The notes below the pieces were generated by a model. It was not told the DNA's origin. It was given only the letters and a program-made list of their open reading frames with translations, and ran no database searches. A stretch of 52,729 nt of DNA from Thioalkalivibrio sp. XN8 (GTDB taxonomy: Bacteria; Pseudomonadota; Gammaproteobacteria; Steroidobacterales; XN24): assembly GCF_011058255.1 (NCBI RefSeq), contig NZ_JAALFH010000049.1, positions 1 through 52,729 on the forward strand. Direction: 5' to 3'. Shown piece after piece: positions 30,167-41,048 of the stretch (position 1 is its first letter; each line of letters starts with the position of its first letter). The position numbers and the translations under genes are program-made.

Positions 30167-31275
30167 TCAGCCCGGCACCGCGGTGATCCTGAGATCGTCG
30201 CCGACCGGGCTGACGTCGGTAAAACGCCATTGTAACCGGTCCGCCAGCCCGGTCAGTCCCGGCAGGTGGAACATCCCCCGGGCCTCGCTGCCGAGCAGGG
30301 ACGGCGCCAGGTAGACCACCAGCCGGTCGACCAGCCCGGCAGCAAGGAACGCGCCGGCCAGGCGGGCGCCGGTCTCCACCAGCACCTCGTTGCACTCGCG
30401 CGCGCCCAGCAGCGCCAGCAGCGCCTCGAGGTCCAGGCCCTTGGCCGCCCGCGGCAGCTGCGCCACCTCGGCCCCCGCGGCCCGCAGCGCGGCGGCGCCG
30501 GCCGCCGTGGCGTCGGGCACGCAGACCAGGGCCCGGCCCGGCGAAGCCAGGATTCGCGCCCCCGGCGGCGTCTGGAGCCGGCTGTCGACGATCACCCGCA
30601 GCGGCTGCCGGCCGCGCGTCAGGGCTTCGTCCAGCCGCAGGTCCAGCCGCGGGTCGTCCATCCGCACCGTGCCGCTGCCAGTCACGATGGCGCAGCTCTC
30701 CCCGCGCAGCCGCTGCACGTCGGCGCGCGCCTCGGGGCCGGTGATCCACTGGCTCTCCCCCGACGCCATGGCGGTGCGCCCGTCCAGGCTGGCCGCCATC
30801 TTCAGCGTCACGCGCGGCCGGCCCCGGGTCATCCGGCTGACAAAGCCCGCGTTCAGCGCGGCCGCTTCGGCCGCCAGCACCCCGCTGGCCGTCTCGATAC
30901 CGGCGGCGCGCAGCACGGCGAAGCCGCGCCCGGCCACCTGCGGGTTGGGGTCCGCCATGGCCGCCACCACGCGGGCCACGCCGGCGGCGACCAGGGCCTC
31001 GGCGCAGGGCGGCGTGCGGCCGTGGTGGCTGCAGGGCTCGAGATTGAGGTAGGCGGTGGCGCCCTGCGCCGCCTCGCCCGCGGCGGCCAGCGCCTCGATC
31101 TCGGCATGCGGGCCGCCCGTGCGGGCGTGGAAACCCTCGCCGAGCAGCGTGTCGCCGCGGGCGATCACGCAGCCCACGCGCGGGTTGGGCGCGGCGCTGT
31201 ACAGGCCGTGCCGGGCCAGCTCCAGGGCGCGGGCCATCCAGCGGCGGTCGGGCTCGGACCCGCCGGGCGACCCGC

Positions 31276-31279
<4 letters not shown>
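30167..31279 (-). CDS. ribD: Bifunctional pyrimidine deaminase/reductase RibD
   Basis: A 370-residue fusion for steps two and three of riboflavin synthesis. The deaminase domain (1-145) has the zinc site His58-Ala-Glu60 ([10 protein letters not shown]) with Cys83 and Cys92 ([12 protein letters not shown]). The reductase domain (from ~150) begins [20 protein letters not shown] with [10 protein letters not shown] and [14 protein letters not shown] 31279 overlaps the nrdR stop (GTGA). No FMN riboswitch fits, as nrdR abuts it. Confidence 0.95.
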
Positions 31280-31779
<500 letters not shown>

Positions 31780-31814
31780 GCTCGCTCCAGGCGGGGCTCA
31801 GCCCGGCAGCCGGC

Positions 31815-33068
31815 TCAGCCGTAGACCGGGAAGCGGCCGCACAGCTCGACCACCTGGTCGCGCACGCGGCGGATGGTGCCCTCGCGCTCGATGTCGTCGA
31901 GCACGTCGGCAATCCAGCCGGCCAGGGTGCGGCACTCCGCCTCGCCGAAACCGCGGGTGGTGATGGCCGGGGTGCCCATCCGCAGGCCGCTGGTGACGAA
32001 GGGCGAGCGCGGGTCGTTGGGCACGGTGTTCTTGTTCACCGTGATGTTGGCGCGCCCGAGCGCCGCGTCCGCGTCCTTGCCGGTGATGTCCTTGTCGATC
32101 AAATCGACCAGGAACAGGTGGTTGTCGGTGCCGCCCGAGACGATGCGGTAGCCGCGCTCGATCAGCGTGGCGGCCATGGCGCGGGCGTTGGTCACGACCT
32201 GCTGCTGGTAGGTCTTGAACTCTGGCTGCAGCGCCTCCTTGAAGGCCACGGCCTTGGCCGCGATGACGTGCATCAGCGGCCCGCCCTGGGTGCCGGGGAA
32301 GACCAGCGAGTTCAGTTTCTTCTCCAGGGCCTCGTTCTGCTTCGCCAGGATGATGCCGCCGCGCGGCCCCCGCAGGGTCTTGTGGGTGGTCGAGGTGACG
32401 ACGTCCGCGTGGGGCACCGGGCTCGGGTAGACGCCCGCGGCGACCAGCCCGGCGATATGGGCCATGTCCGCCATGAGCCAGGCGCCGACCCGGTCGGCGA
32501 TCGCCCGGAAGCGCGCCCAGTCGACGACCCGCGAATAGGCGGAGAAGCCGGCGATGATGAGCTTCGGCTGGTGTTCCAGCGCCAGCGCCTCGACCTGGGC
32601 GTAGTCGATCTCGTTGCCGTCGGCGTCCAGGCCGTACTGGATGGCATGATAGACCCGGCCGGAGAAGTTGACCTTGGCGCCGTGGGTCAGGTGACCACCG
32701 TGGGCGAGGCTCATGCCGAGGATGGTGTCGCCCGGCTCCAGCATGGCCATGAAGGCGGCCACGTTCGCCTGCGAGCCCGAATGCGGCTGGACGTTGGCGT
32801 AGTCGGCCCCGAACAGCGCCTTGGCGCGCTCGATGGCCAGTTCCTCGGCCTGGTCGACGTACTCGCAGCCGCCGTAGTAGCGGCGGCCCGGATAGCCCTC
32901 GGCGTACTTGTTGGTGAGCACCGAGCCCTGGGCCTCGAGCACCCGCGGGCTGGCGTAGTTCTCGGAGGCGATCAGCTCGACATGCTCTTCCTGGCGGCGC
33001 AGCTCGGCATCGAGCGCGGCCTGGAGTTCGTCATCGAAACCAGCGATTTTCATGTCGGGGCTGAACAT
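31815..33068 (-). CDS. glyA: Serine hydroxymethyltransferase
   Basis: A 417-residue PLP enzyme. It converts serine to glycine and charges tetrahydrofolate with one-carbon units. [27 protein letters not shown] and the PLP lysine Lys230 in [14 protein letters not shown] are present, and the length is normal. ATG 33068 is chosen because GGAG lies 7 bases upstream; MKIAG at 33053 is an alternative. It begins the conserved glyA-nrdR-rib string, with an HDAC-like gene 40 bp upstream on the same strand. Confidence 0.97.
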   Translation of the reverse strand: MFSPDMKIAGFDDELQAALDAELRRQEEHVELIASENYASPRVLEAQGSVLTNKYAEGYPGRRYYGGCEYVDQAEELAIERAKALFGADYANVQPHSGSQANVAAFMAMLEPGDTILGMSLAHGGHLTHGAKVNFSGRVYHAIQYGLDADGNEIDYAQVEALALEHQPKLIIAGFSAYSRVVDWARFRAIADRVGAWLMADMAHIAGLVAAGVYPSPVPHADVVTSTTHKTLRGPRGGIILAKQNEALEKKLNSLVFPGTQGGPLMHVIAAKAVAFKEALQPEFKTYQQQVVTNARAMAATLIERGYRIVSGGTDNHLFLVDLIDKDITGKDADAALGRANITVNKNTVPNDPRSPFVTSGLRMGTPAITTRGFGEAECRTLAGWIADVLDDIEREGTIRRVRDQVVELCGRFPVYG

Positions 33069-33108
33069 GGAGCATCTCCAGGGGGCGGGGCCAGGCCGAC
33101 ATTTTACC

Positions 33109-34116
33109 TCACACGCTGTCGGCAAACTCCTTCACCACCCGGCTCCATGCGCTGGCCACGTTGCGCCGGTTGTAGCCGCCGCCCCCGAGGGCGAGCACCC
33201 GGCCCTGGGCATGCCGGTCGGCCAGCCGGCAGATTGCGCGCGTCGCGCCGCCGTGCGCCTCCTCGCTGAACTGCAGGTGGGTCAGCGGGTCGCCGGCGAT
33301 GCTGTCGGCGCCGGCGACGAGAATGTAGAACTCCGGCTTCGCATCCTCGAGAAAGGCCTCGATTTCGCGCCACGCCTCGACGAATTCCTCGTCGTCCGCA
33401 CCCGGATGGAGCGGAATGTTCAGCTTGGCGCCCTCACCCGGCCCGATCCCGGTCTCGCTGCGATCGCCGGTACCCGGGAACAGGAAGCGGCCGTCCTCGT
33501 GGATATCGGCGAAGATCAGGTCGGGATCCGAGGCGAAGCCATAGAACACGCCGTCGCCGTGATGGGCGTCGATATCGACATAGGCGATGCGCCGGATGCC
33601 GTGCTGCTGCCGCAGGTTCTCGATCAGCACGCCGATGTCGTTGAACACGCAGAACCCGGAGGTCTTGTCCCGCGCCGCATGATGCAGGCCCGCGATCGGC
33701 ACGAACACGCGCCTGGCCTCGCCCGTGGCCAGCAGCTCCCCGGCCTGCAGCGTGGCGCCGACCACGTTGGCGGCGGTGTGATAGACGCCGGGAAAGGCCG
33801 GGGTGTCACCCTCGTCCAGAAAGCCGATGCCTTCCTGCGACATGCGCTCGATGAAGCTGACGTGCCGCGGGGTATGGAACAGCTCGAGCTCGGCGCGGCT
33901 GGCCGGCCGTTCCGGGTCCTCGATCCAGACCCGCGACTCGAGATCGTGCTCCCGCAGCCCGCGCAGGAACACGTCGTGCCGGTCCTGGCCGAAAGGATGC
34001 CCGTTGCCGAAACCGTACTCGGCGATGGACTCTCCGGCGAGGACCCGGACGTCGGCTTTTTTCCTGCGCTTGAGAAACACCCAGGTGCTCCGTTGGGGAC
34101 GGTTTTTTTCGAGCAT
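33109..34116 (-). CDS. Histone-deacetylase superfamily protein (AcuC/acetylpolyamine amidohydrolase-like)
   Basis: A 335-residue arginase/deacetylase-fold enzyme. The zinc/catalytic motifs are [47 protein letters not shown] and [13 protein letters not shown] (with the active-site Tyr). Bacterial members deacetylate acetyl-CoA synthetase (AcuC), polyamines or other substrates; which applies here is not decidable. ATG 34116 ([20 protein letters not shown]) is preferred over in-frame upstream ATGs that would run into the divergent ettA. It may be co-transcribed with glyA, 40 bp downstream. Confidence 0.88.
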   Translation of the reverse strand: MLEKNRPQRSTWVFLKRRKKADVRVLAGESIAEYGFGNGHPFGQDRHDVFLRGLREHDLESRVWIEDPERPASRAELELFHTPRHVSFIERMSQEGIGFLDEGDTPAFPGVYHTAANVVGATLQAGELLATGEARRVFVPIAGLHHAARDKTSGFCVFNDIGVLIENLRQQHGIRRIAYVDIDAHHGDGVFYGFASDPDLIFADIHEDGRFLFPGTGDRSETGIGPGEGAKLNIPLHPGADDEEFVEAWREIEAFLEDAKPEFYILVAGADSIAGDPLTHLQFSEEAHGGATRAICRLADRHAQGRVLALGGGGYNRRNVASAWSRVVKEFADSV

Positions 34117-34173
34117 AAACCACCGCCCGGCAAAGTGACATGGCTCCGGGCCGCCCGGGAACCCGCCGGTGGA

Positions 34174-34203
34174 TTTCACGGCGGGGCCCTGCTGGCGCAT
34201 AAT
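34174..34203 (+). promoter_or_regulatory. Candidate promoter for ettA
   Basis: TTTCAC at 34174-34179, an 18-bp spacer and CATAAT at 34198-34203 lie in the 124-bp divergent gap between the HDAC-like gene and ettA. The -10 is good and the -35 is moderate. Transcription would start near 34210. Confidence 0.35.
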
Positions 34204-34240
34204 GCCGCCCCCATTCGCAGCAACACGCCCCACGAGAACC

Positions 34241-35905
<1,665 letters not shown>

Positions 35906-35921
35906 GCCCGGCGACGGGCCT
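35906..35921. terminator. Short hairpin with GNRA-type loop between convergent ettA and fpr
   Basis: GGCCCG (35906-35911), loop GCGA, CGGGCC (35916-35921): a perfect 6-bp stem with a GNRA tetraloop immediately after the ettA stop, and ending on the last base of the fpr stop. It has no U-tract, so it may block convergent transcripts or mark 3' ends rather than act as a full terminator. Confidence 0.4.
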
Positions 35922-36661
35922 CAGCCCGCCGGCCGCGCCGACAGGTACTTCTCGCGCCGCAGCTGCTTGAGGGTGAAGCCCATGGCCTTCAGGATCTCGA
36001 CCGACTCGTCGATCATGGCCGGGTTGCCGCACAGGTAGACGAGATCCCGCTCGGGATCCAGCCCGAGCTGGCTGAAGCGCGTCTGCACGTAGCCGGACTG
36101 CTCCCAGGGCTCGGGGCCGGCCGGGAACTCACGGCTGTAGCAGGCGCCGAACTCGACCGCCTCGTGGGCGTCGGCAAAGGCGCGGAAGTCGTCGCCGAAC
36201 AGCAGTTCCTCCCGGCGCCAGACGCCGAGCAGGATCTGGACGCGGAAGCCGGCCGCCAGCCGTTCCTGCAGCTGCGGCAGCATGGCCCGGTAGGGCGTGA
36301 TGCCGGTGCCGGTGCCGACCAGCACGTAGCGGCAGGGCGCCTCGTCGCGCAGCACGAAACGACCGTAAGGGCCGCTGGCCTCGATCACGTCCCCCGGCTG
36401 CAGCGCCGCCAGGGCCAGGCTCGCCAGCCCGCCCGGGACGGGCGACATGGCGATCTCCAGCAGTCCGTCCGGGCCAGGCGGGTTGGCGATGCTGTAGCTG
36501 CGGTGGGTGCCGCCGGCCTCGGTCGCAAAATGAAGGTTCAGGAACTGCCCGGGCACGAACGGCAGCGCGGTGCCGTCGGCGCGCCGGAACGCGAGGTGCA
36601 GCACGTGCGGCGTCACATGGCGCCGCCACGCGAGCTCGACGGGGAATGTATCGATAGCCAT
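35921..36661 (-). CDS. fpr: Ferredoxin--NADP(+) reductase
   Basis: A 246-residue FAD-dependent oxidoreductase. The FAD motif THRSYSIANPPG, the NADP(H)-binding block VLVGTGTGITPYRAMLPQL and the C-terminal YLCGNPAMIDESVEILK are all present. It exchanges electrons between NADPH and ferredoxin or flavodoxin, often in oxidative stress or Fe-S repair. I choose ATG 36661 (MAIDTFPVELAWRRHVTPHV); an upstream ATG at 36697 would add 12 polar residues. It is divergent from an exported methyltransferase-like gene. Confidence 0.92.
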   Translation of the reverse strand: MAIDTFPVELAWRRHVTPHVLHLAFRRADGTALPFVPGQFLNLHFATEAGGTHRSYSIANPPGPDGLLEIAMSPVPGGLASLALAALQPGDVIEASGPYGRFVLRDEAPCRYVLVGTGTGITPYRAMLPQLQERLAAGFRVQILLGVWRREELLFGDDFRAFADAHEAVEFGACYSREFPAGPEPWEQSGYVQTRFSQLGLDPERDLVYLCGNPAMIDESVEILKAMGFTLKQLRREKYLSARPAG

Positions 36662-36728
36662 GGGGCGCGAATCTTCCCGATTACGCCGGCCGAACACAAG
36701 CCCGAAAGCCCGGAGCGGGCGCCGGCCT

Positions 36729-36737
36729 TGCTATAGT
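36729..36737 (+). promoter_or_regulatory. Extended -10 promoter upstream of the exported methyltransferase-like gene
   Basis: TGCTATAGT at 36729-36737 is an extended -10 (TGN plus TATAGT) about 40 bp before ATG 36778, with GGAG near 36766 as ribosome site. No clear -35 is visible. Confidence 0.45.
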
Positions 36738-36777
36738 TCGCTCCTCGACTCGCCCCCGTCATCCTGGAGACCTAACG

Positions 36778-37602
36778 ATGAAAGCAGGCATTGTTTCGAC
36801 TGTCGCGACCCTCGCCTTCACGCTCGCGGCGGCGCTGGCCGGCGCTCCCGCCGCCGCGCACGATCACGACGCGCTCGCCAAGGCCGTGGCCGGCGAGCAC
36901 CGCACGCCCGAGTACGCGGCCCGCGACGCGGCGCGCAACCCGGCGGCGACGCTGGAGTTCCTCGGCTTCGACCAGAACCTGGTGATCGTCGAGGTGTCCC
37001 CGGGCGGGGGCTGGTACACCGAGATCCTGGCGCCCGCGGTACGCGGCCACGGCAAGCTGGTCGCCGCCCATTTCCCCGCGGATGCGACGTCCGAGTACAT
37101 GCAGCGCGTCCGGGGCGAGTTCCTGGCCAAGCTGGCGGCGAACCCCGCCGTCTACGACCAGGTCGAGGTGATCGGCTACCAGGCCGGCACCGACAACGCG
37201 CTCGGCGCGACCGGCAGCGCCGACCTGGTCCTCACCTTCCGCAACATCCACGGCATGATCCGCGGCGGCACGCTCGATGCCTTCCTCGCCGACGCCTACG
37301 CGGTGCTGAAGAGCGGCGGCCGGCTCGGCATCGTGCAGCACCGGGCACCCGCCGGCGCCGACCCCGCGGCCGCGGGGGAGTCCGGCTACGTGCCGCAGGC
37401 CTGGCTGATCGAACAGGTCGAGGCCGCCGGCTTCAAGCTCGAGGCCGCCTCCGAGGTGAACGCCAACCCGAAGGACACGGCCGACCACCCCGGCGGGGTG
37501 TGGGCCCTGCCGCCGCGCCTGCGGCACGGCGAAGAGAACCGGGACAAGTATCTCGCCATCGGCGAGAGCGACCGGATGACCTTGCGCTTCATCAAGCCCT
37601 GA
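36778..37602 (+). CDS. Exported class I SAM-methyltransferase-like protein (COG4798 type)
   Basis: A 274-residue protein with a clear Sec signal peptide (MKAGIVSTVATLAFTLAAAL, cleavage likely after GAPAAA). The body resembles a class I methyltransferase: VIVEVSPGGGWYTEILAPAV is the glycine-rich motif I, then ADLVLTFRNIHGMIRGG and AYAVLKSGGRLGIVQHRAP. SAM is not known in the periplasm, so a methyltransferase fold there is odd. The family is annotated only as a predicted methyltransferase. It may bind another ligand or act before export. A hairpin terminator follows the gene. Confidence 0.8.
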   Translation: MKAGIVSTVATLAFTLAAALAGAPAAAHDHDALAKAVAGEHRTPEYAARDAARNPAATLEFLGFDQNLVIVEVSPGGGWYTEILAPAVRGHGKLVAAHFPADATSEYMQRVRGEFLAKLAANPAVYDQVEVIGYQAGTDNALGATGSADLVLTFRNIHGMIRGGTLDAFLADAYAVLKSGGRLGIVQHRAPAGADPAAAGESGYVPQAWLIEQVEAAGFKLEAASEVNANPKDTADHPGGVWALPPRLRHGEENRDKYLAIGESDRMTLRFIKP

Positions 37603-37637
37603 GAGCACCGCTCCCAGGGCGTGAAGGGAATCGGCCC

Positions 37638-37668
37638 GGGCGCGGAGCCTGCCTGAGGTTCCGCGCCC
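37638..37668 (+). terminator. Hairpin terminator candidate after the exported methyltransferase-like gene
   Basis: A 12-bp stem (37638-37649 with 37657-37668, one G-T pair) and a 7-base loop TGCCTGA lie 36 bp past the stop. A T-rich stretch (GATTTTAC) follows about 9 bases later, not immediately, so termination may be partial. Confidence 0.5.
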
Positions 37669-37701
37669 AAGGTATTGATTTTACATAACGAGCAGGTTGG
37701 C

Positions 37702-37727
37702 GTAGCCCGAGAACATTCGGCTACACT
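37702..37727 (+). promoter_or_regulatory. Imperfect inverted repeat and -10-like box upstream of the DUF4145 gene
   Basis: GTAGCCCGA and TCGGCTAC (37702-37710 and 37717-37724) form an inverted repeat with a one-base bulge. It overlaps TACACT (37722-37727), a -10-like hexamer with TTGGCG at 37697-37702 as a poor -35 (19-bp spacer). This could be an operator over a promoter; evidence is weak. Confidence 0.25.
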
Positions 37728-37774
37728 CGAGGCCGTCAACGGCTTTTTGACGCGGCGCTCCGGGGGGCGGGCGA

Positions 37775-38494
37775 ATGCCCATCTACGTCAACAGGGAAGG
37801 TGGGTTACACCACGATCATGGTCAGCATTTCGCGCTGACCTGCCCTGCTTGCGGCGTGTTCTCCCACATGAGCCCGACGGCCGTGCCCGCCTTCGAGGAG
37901 CTGTCGCGCCACAAGCCGCCGGAGACCGGGCTGGTCTTCCGCTGCGACAACTGCAATGCCCCGGTCTTCCTGCGTTTCCCGGTCAAGGCCTACACCGAGG
38001 ACCACGTCGAGCTGTCGAGCAACTTCGCCGAGGTGGAGCGGCCGAAGGAACACTTCGACTTCACCTACCTGCCGGAAGAGCTCGAGGCGCTGTTTCGCGA
38101 GGCGCTGGAGTGCTACAGCATGAACGCGCTCAACGCTTTCGCCTCGATGTGCCGGCGCACCGCCCAGTTCGTGTTCCGGGATCTCGGCGAGACCGGCAAG
38201 ATCCGGATCTTCGAGCAATGCAACGAAATCCGCATCCTGGCGGAAGTCGAGGGCACGACGTTCAACACCGTGCGGCGCGTGCTGTTCGACACCGACGCAG
38301 TGAAGGAAGGCATGCCCGCGGTCACCCCCGTCGAGGCCGGCGTGCTGCTCGAGTTCATGCGGGACATCCTCTACGAGAGTTATGTCCGCAAGGGCCGGCT
38401 GCAGCAGGCGATGATGATGCGCCGCTACGTGGCCGAGCAGGCGGACCCGCCCGGCTCGACCGACTGCCTGCGCCGCAACGGCTCGGACGGCTAG
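37775..38494 (+). CDS. DUF4145 domain protein with N-terminal zinc ribbon
   Basis: A 239-residue soluble protein. Two CxxC pairs (FALTCPACGVF and VFRCDNCNAPVF) suggest a zinc ribbon at about 22-61. A helical DUF4145 domain follows (YLPEELEALFREALECYSMN, MCRRTAQFVFRDLGETGKI, AGVLLEFMRDILYESYVRK). DUF4145 occurs alone and fused to restriction or defence-type proteins, but no such partner is visible here. Function is unknown. The ATG at 37775 is preceded by a G-rich stretch. It converges on pepQ with an 18-bp gap. Confidence 0.75.
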   Translation: MPIYVNREGGLHHDHGQHFALTCPACGVFSHMSPTAVPAFEELSRHKPPETGLVFRCDNCNAPVFLRFPVKAYTEDHVELSSNFAEVERPKEHFDFTYLPEELEALFREALECYSMNALNAFASMCRRTAQFVFRDLGETGKIRIFEQCNEIRILAEVEGTTFNTVRRVLFDTDAVKEGMPAVTPVEAGVLLEFMRDILYESYVRKGRLQQAMMMRRYVAEQADPPGSTDCLRRNGSDG

Positions 38495-38512
38495 CCGGAC
38501 GCCCCGCGCGCC

Positions 38513-39847
38513 TCAGCGGCTGAGATTGTCCGGCCCCTCGGGCCCCATCCAGACGTCGTCCTCGATGCGGACCCCGCCGTAGGGACGCAGCACGTCCACC
38601 AGCTCCCAATCGACATTGGCGCCCAGCGGCGAGCCGCGCAGGTGATCCAGCAGCGAGTCGATGAAATAGATGCCCGGCTCGATGGTGAAGACGTTGTCCT
38701 CCTCCACCGGCCGCAGGTTGCGCAGGAAGGGCCAGGCCTCCGGCTGCGGCAGGAGGGTGCCGTCGGGGCTCGCCAGCTTGCCGCCGGGGTCGTGCACCTG
38801 CAGGCCGAGATGGTGGCCGACGCCGTGGGGCAGGAAGACGTTGCTGACCCCCGTGGCGACCATGTCGTCCGGCGCCATGTTCACGATACCGAAGTCCTCG
38901 AGGATCACCGCCACCGCCAGCTGGGCGTTCTCGTGCACGTCCACGTAGGAGCGGCCGCAGCGCAAGCTTTCGACCAGGTCCTGCTGGGCGTGGTCGAGCG
39001 CCTCCACCAGGGCGGCGAACTCGCCGCGCGGCCCGGCCGGCCAGGTTCGCGTGATGTCTGCAGCATAACCGCGGCAGCGCGCGCCCGCGTCGATCAGGAA
39101 ACTGCGCGGCTCGGCGGGCGGGTCCCGGTCCAGGCGGCCGTAGTGCAGGGTCGCGCCGTGCTCGTTCAGGGCGACGATGTTGGCGTACGGCAGCTCCGCC
39201 TCCGCGTGCCCGGTTGCCTCCAGGTAGGCCAGGTGGATGCCGAACTCGCTGGCCCCGTCGAGGAAGGCCGCACGCGCCGCCTCATGGCCCCGCCGGGCGA
39301 TGGTGTTGGCCGCCCGCATGCACTCGACCTCGTAGCGCGTCTTGTACAGCCGCGCGAACTCCAGCCCGTGCAGCAGCTGCGGCGGGTTGACGGCAGCCCA
39401 GCCCCAGTCGGCCACGGCAGCGTCGCTGTCGCCGACCAGCGCGCACGACGACAGGTCCCCGGGAAGCGCCGCGCGCACGCCGGCGGCATCGTCGACCACC
39501 GCGATCTCGAAGGCTGCCGCCCAGCCGCCGGTGGGCGGCTCGGGTACCGAGTGCCAGTAGTCGCGTGGCATCTGCAGCACCAGCAGCGGCCGGCGTCCCG
39601 GGCGGAACAGCAGCACCGCGCCGGCATGGTCGTCCGCCGGCACCCACTGCTGGTAGAACGCGCCGGCGCGAAAGGGCCAGCTCTGGTCATCGCGGAAGCG
39701 GTACCGGGGGCTGCCGGCATAAACCGCGACGGCCGCAAACGGCGTATTCTCCAGCAAGCGGCCGTAGCGGGCACACAGCGCCTCGTGGTGGGCGGGGTAC
39801 AGCGCGTCGAGCGGGTCTGCTGCGGTGGCCTTGGCACTGGCTGGCAT
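38513..39847 (-). CDS. pepQ: Xaa-Pro dipeptidase (prolidase)
   Basis: A 444-residue M24 metallopeptidase that splits Xaa-Pro dipeptides, close to E. coli PepQ in length. The dinuclear metal ligands are visible: FLIDAGARCRGYAADITRTW (two Asp), LPHGVGHHLGLQVHD (His), VFTIEPGIYFI (Glu) and VRIEDDVWM (Glu). The N-terminal domain has YRFRDDQSWPFRAGAFYQQW, typical of PepQ. ATG 39847 is followed by an Ala-rich leader, so the true start may be slightly later. It is divergent from the B12-binding protein gene. Confidence 0.94.
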   Translation of the reverse strand: MPASAKATAADPLDALYPAHHEALCARYGRLLENTPFAAVAVYAGSPRYRFRDDQSWPFRAGAFYQQWVPADDHAGAVLLFRPGRRPLLVLQMPRDYWHSVPEPPTGGWAAAFEIAVVDDAAGVRAALPGDLSSCALVGDSDAAVADWGWAAVNPPQLLHGLEFARLYKTRYEVECMRAANTIARRGHEAARAAFLDGASEFGIHLAYLEATGHAEAELPYANIVALNEHGATLHYGRLDRDPPAEPRSFLIDAGARCRGYAADITRTWPAGPRGEFAALVEALDHAQQDLVESLRCGRSYVDVHENAQLAVAVILEDFGIVNMAPDDMVATGVSNVFLPHGVGHHLGLQVHDPGGKLASPDGTLLPQPEAWPFLRNLRPVEEDNVFTIEPGIYFIDSLLDHLRGSPLGANVDWELVDVLRPYGGVRIEDDVWMGPEGPDNLSR

Positions 39848-39907
39848 CGGGCGGCTCCGTGGTTGCGGTCCGGCGGCGCCCGTCCGGCAGGCGCCCTGAG
39901 GCCTGCA

Positions 39908-39914
39908 TTATAAT
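39908..39914. promoter_or_regulatory. ATTATAAT -10-like box in the pepQ / B12-protein divergent gap
   Basis: TATAAT (39909-39914 plus, 39908-39913 minus) is a consensus -10 readable on both strands in an otherwise GC-rich gap (39848-39980). No matching -35 was found for either direction, so its use is uncertain. Confidence 0.3.
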
Positions 39915-39980
39915 CCCCCGAATCCGCGGCCGGAGGATCGCGCGAACACGCAGCACAAGCTGTCATTAGCGGAACAACGC

Positions 39981-41039
39981 ATGAGCGAAGCAGACAAGTT
40001 CACCGCCAACCTGCTGGAGGTCAGCGCCTCCGGCTACGCGGCGCTGGCTGCCGACCGGTTGCTGGCGGCGCATCCGGAAGTCGCGGCGCGGTTCGGCGCC
40101 GAGGCCACCGGCGCGTGGAAGGCGGCGCTCGCCCAGCGCATCGTGGAACTGGCCACCGCGCTGCGTCTCGGGGAACCCGAGCTGTTCCAGGCCCGGGTCG
40201 CCTGGGCGCGCCGGGCCTTCGGCGCGCGCGCCGTGCCCGAGGAGGACCTGCGCCACAGCCTGGAGGCGCTGCAGGCAGTGCTCGACGAAGAGCTGCCCCC
40301 GGGGGCCGCCGCCGCACCGGCCGAGCTGCTGCGCGCCGCCGCCGCCCGGCTGGAGGCGCCCGTCGCAGTCGCCGATGCCCATATCGACCCCGGCACCCGC
40401 CCGGGGCAGCTGGCGCTCGCTTATCTCGCCGCGGTGCTGGAAGGCGACAGCCGCAAGGGGATGGAGCGGGTGCTCGATGCCGTCACGGCCGGGATGCCCG
40501 TACCGGAGGCCTACCTCGACGTCCTGGTTCCCGCCCAGCGCGAGATCGGGCGCCTGTGGCATGCCGGCGAACTCGGCATCGTCGAGGAACACGTGGTCAC
40601 TTACACCACGGAGCGGCTCATGACCCTGCTCGCCCACCGGGCCGAGCGGGCCGCGCCGAACGGCAAGACGGTGGTCTGCGCCGCCGTGGCCGGCAATGCG
40701 CACGATATCGCAGTGCGCGTGCTGGCGGATTTCTTCGACATGGCGGGCTGGCGCGCGGTGCATCTCGGCGCCAGCGTCCCGGCCGGCGAGATGGCCTCCG
40801 CCGTGCAGTACTTCGACGCCGACCTGGTCGTGATCTCGGCGGCGCTCAGCGTCCAGCTCCCCAAGGTCGCCGACGCCGTGACCGCCCTGCGCCGCATCGA
40901 GGACCGGCGCGTGCGCGTCATGGTGGGCGGGCTGGCCTTCAGCGAAACCCCCGACATCTGGCGCAAGCTTGGCGCCGACGGTTTCGCCGCCGACGCCCCC
41001 GGGGCGGTCGAGTTCGGCGCGCGCCTCGTCGGCGCCTAG
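39981..41039 (+). CDS. Cobalamin-binding sensor protein, CarH-like but without recognisable DNA-binding domain
   Basis: A 352-residue protein. The N-terminal ~105 residues are helical and not recognised (no MerR helix-turn-helix). Residues ~140-220 match the four-helix B12 cap, with Trp193 and Glu203-His204 in the Wx9EH pattern (LWHAGELGIVEEH) that defines CarH-type adenosylcobalamin photoreceptors. Residues ~228-350 form the Rossmann B12 domain, with lower-ligand His241 in GNAHDIAVRVLADFF and VMVGGLAF. So it may sense light or cobalamin and act through protein contacts. The start is ATG 39981. It converges on an NmrA-like gene with a 9-bp gap. Confidence 0.82.
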   Translation: MSEADKFTANLLEVSASGYAALAADRLLAAHPEVAARFGAEATGAWKAALAQRIVELATALRLGEPELFQARVAWARRAFGARAVPEEDLRHSLEALQAVLDEELPPGAAAAPAELLRAAAARLEAPVAVADAHIDPGTRPGQLALAYLAAVLEGDSRKGMERVLDAVTAGMPVPEAYLDVLVPAQREIGRLWHAGELGIVEEHVVTYTTERLMTLLAHRAERAAPNGKTVVCAAVAGNAHDIAVRVLADFFDMAGWRAVHLGASVPAGEMASAVQYFDADLVVISAALSVQLPKVADAVTALRRIEDRRVRVMVGGLAFSETPDIWRKLGADGFAADAPGAVEFGARLVGA

Positions 41040-41048
41040 GACCGGACC

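Noticed and set aside
31780-31814. FMN riboswitch ahead of the rib genes
   Set aside because: The glyA-nrdR gap is only 35 bp and ribD overlaps nrdR, leaving no room for an RFN element; no RFN motif was found.
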